DNA from: Micromonospora sp. WMMD882
GTDB taxonomy: Bacteria > Actinomycetota > Actinomycetes > Mycobacteriales > Micromonosporaceae
Assembly (NCBI RefSeq): GCF_027497255.1
Contig: NZ_CP114903.1
Location: 4,278,001-4,342,000, forward strand
Direction: 5' to 3'
DNA: 64,000 nucleotides
Made by a program: the position numbers and the translations under genes. This document shows, in pieces, positions 63,097 through 64,000 of this stretch; position 1 is the stretch's first letter; each line of letters begins with the position of its first letter. Under the pieces are notes generated by a model, which saw only the letters and a program-made list of their open reading frames with translations, searched no databases and was not told the origin of the DNA.

Positions 63097-64000
63097 TCAG
63101 GCCGGCAAGCGGATCTCGCCGCGTACCGCCGCCCCGGCGATGTCCCGCCGGTGCTGTGAGCCGGCCAGCTCCACCCCGCCCACCAGCGCGTACGCGGCGT
63201 CGCGGGCGGCGGCCAGGCTCGGGCCGGCGGCCGTGGCGCAGAGCACCCGCCCACCGGCGGAGCGCAGCGTGCCGTCCTCGGCCCGGCGGGTGCCGGCATG
63301 GATGATCCCCGGCCGCTCCGCCCCGGTGATCACGTCGCCGGTACGCGGACTGCCCGGGTAGTTGCCGGCGGCCACCACCACGGTCACCGCCGCGCCGTCC
63401 TGCCAGCGCAACGCCGGGTGCCCGGCCAGCGTGCCGGTGGCCGCCGCGTGCAGCAGCCCGCCGAGCGGCGACTCCAGCAGGGCCAGCACGACCTGGGTCT
63501 CCGGGTCGCCGAACCGGGCGTTGAACTCGATCACCCGGGGGCCGGCGGCGGTGATGGCCAGCCCGACGTAGAGCAGACCGGCGAACGGCGTGCCCCGCCG
63601 GCGCATCTCGGCGAGCGTCGGTCGCACCACGTCGGCCATCACCTCGTCGACCAGGCCGGACGGGGCCCAGGGCAGCGGCGCGTACGCCCCCATGCCGCCG
63701 GTGTTCGGGCCGGTGTCACCGTCGCCGATCCGCTTGAAGTCCTGGGCCGGCAGCAGCGGCACCGCCGCTTCGCCGTCGGTGACCACGAACAGCGACACCT
63801 CGGGGCCGGCGAGGTACTCCTCGACGACCACCCGTCCGCACTCGGCGGCGTGGGCCAGCGCGGCGGCCCGGTCGTCGGTGACCACGACGCCCTTGCCGGC
63901 GGCCAGCCCGTCGTTCTTCACCACGTACGGCGGCCCGAACTCGTCGAGCGCCTTCGCCGTCTCCGTCTCGTCCACACAGGTGTACGCGCGGGCGGTGGGC
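63097..64000 (-). CDS. purD: Phosphoribosylamine-glycine ligase (partial, N-terminus outside window)
   Basis: The C-terminal 301 residues of GAR synthetase, an ATP-grasp enzyme that joins glycine to phosphoribosylamine. Seen are PPYVVKNDGLAAGKGVVVTD, VVVEEYLAGPEVSLFVVTDG, GDTGPNTGGMGAYAPLPW and the metal-site segment VIEFNARFGDPETQVVLALL. The frame stays open to the window edge, so the first quarter is missing. It extends the purine set. Confidence 0.95.
   Translation of the reverse strand, partial: PTARAYTCVDETETAKALDEFGPPYVVKNDGLAAGKGVVVTDDRAAALAHAAECGRVVVEEYLAGPEVSLFVVTDGEAAVPLLPAQDFKRIGDGDTGPNTGGMGAYAPLPWAPSGLVDEVMADVVRPTLAEMRRRGTPFAGLLYVGLAITAAGPRVIEFNARFGDPETQVVLALLESPLGGLLHAAATGTLAGHPALRWQDGAAVTVVVAAGNYPGSPRTGDVITGAERPGIIHAGTRRAEDGTLRSAGGRVLCATAAGPSLAAARDAAYALVGGVELAGSQHRRDIAGAAVRGEIRLPA

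Overview
The window is high-GC actinobacterial chromosome. Gene content (a BldC-type regulator, DUF3073, DUF397 with its XRE/DUF5753 partner, an FabG4-type reductase, CRISPR type I-C) and gene style (GTG starts, AUGA/GUGA and UGAUG overlaps) suggest a filamentous member of the Micromonosporaceae, probably Micromonospora or a close relative. This placement is inferred from gene content, not from a marker search.

Regions. 1-5.8 kb: a partial 3-hydroxyacyl-CoA dehydrogenase, a small Ca-binding-repeat protein, a methyltransferase, a PPOX-type protein, bldC, a DUF8083-like protein, valine dehydrogenase and a DUF3073 protein. 5.9-7.3 kb: a two-gene RiPP locus, a radical SAM enzyme followed by an aromatic/Asn-rich precursor that looks like a cyclophane peptide. 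7.4-21 kb: purine biosynthesis (purM, purF, purS-purQ-purL and purB) interspersed with a sterol-carrier-like protein, a membrane protein with a long Gly/Tyr-rich tail, ComB-like phosphatase, a secreted trypsin-like protease and a YbjQ protein. 21.4-23.6 kb: a coupled XRE / ImmA-IrrE / MAB_1171c-type membrane protein triad.

23.6-36.2 kb is a complete type I-C CRISPR-Cas locus on the minus strand, cas3-cas5-cas8c-cas7-cas4-cas1-cas2, followed by array 1 (12 repeats). Array 2 (24 repeats) lies on the other side, with a VapBC-like pair just beyond its trailer end. In front of cas3 is a degenerate repeat / pseudo-spacer / hairpin unit. Its 11-nt handle is intact and its pseudo-spacer seed matches promoter-like DNA about 100 bp further upstream. 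I read it as a CreR/CreA-like guide RNA that controls cas or a neighbouring gene; this is the most striking item with the next one. 36.3-41.5 kb is accessory: a frameshifted GntR gene, a UTRA protein, an IS3-family element, the XRE/DUF397 pair and two small Cys-containing proteins.

41.5-49.2 kb: an FeCT-type ABC importer is followed on the same strand by a tightly coupled operon that starts with a 20-codon ORF behind a very strong ribosome binding site. Next come a 14-bp hairpin, a SagB/ThcOx-like oxidoreductase with a PqqD-like N-terminus, a JmjC/cupin oxygenase, a methyltransferase and an MFS exporter. I interpret it as an unrecognised RiPP, possibly a metallophore. 49.3-55 kb: a LacI-type operator and a GH43 glycosidase, then a thiolase divergent from an FabG4-MaoC pair. 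55-56.1 kb is gene-free. 56.1-60.3 kb: a NUDIX regulator / J-domain-kinase-like (frameshifted) / VWA-like / PurA-paralogue operon. 60.2-64 kb: TetR, an SCP2 protein, a dimethylformamidase-like secreted protein and partial purD.

Starts were chosen by frame, ribosome binding site and family length. Function calls rest on motifs read by eye; no database search was possible.
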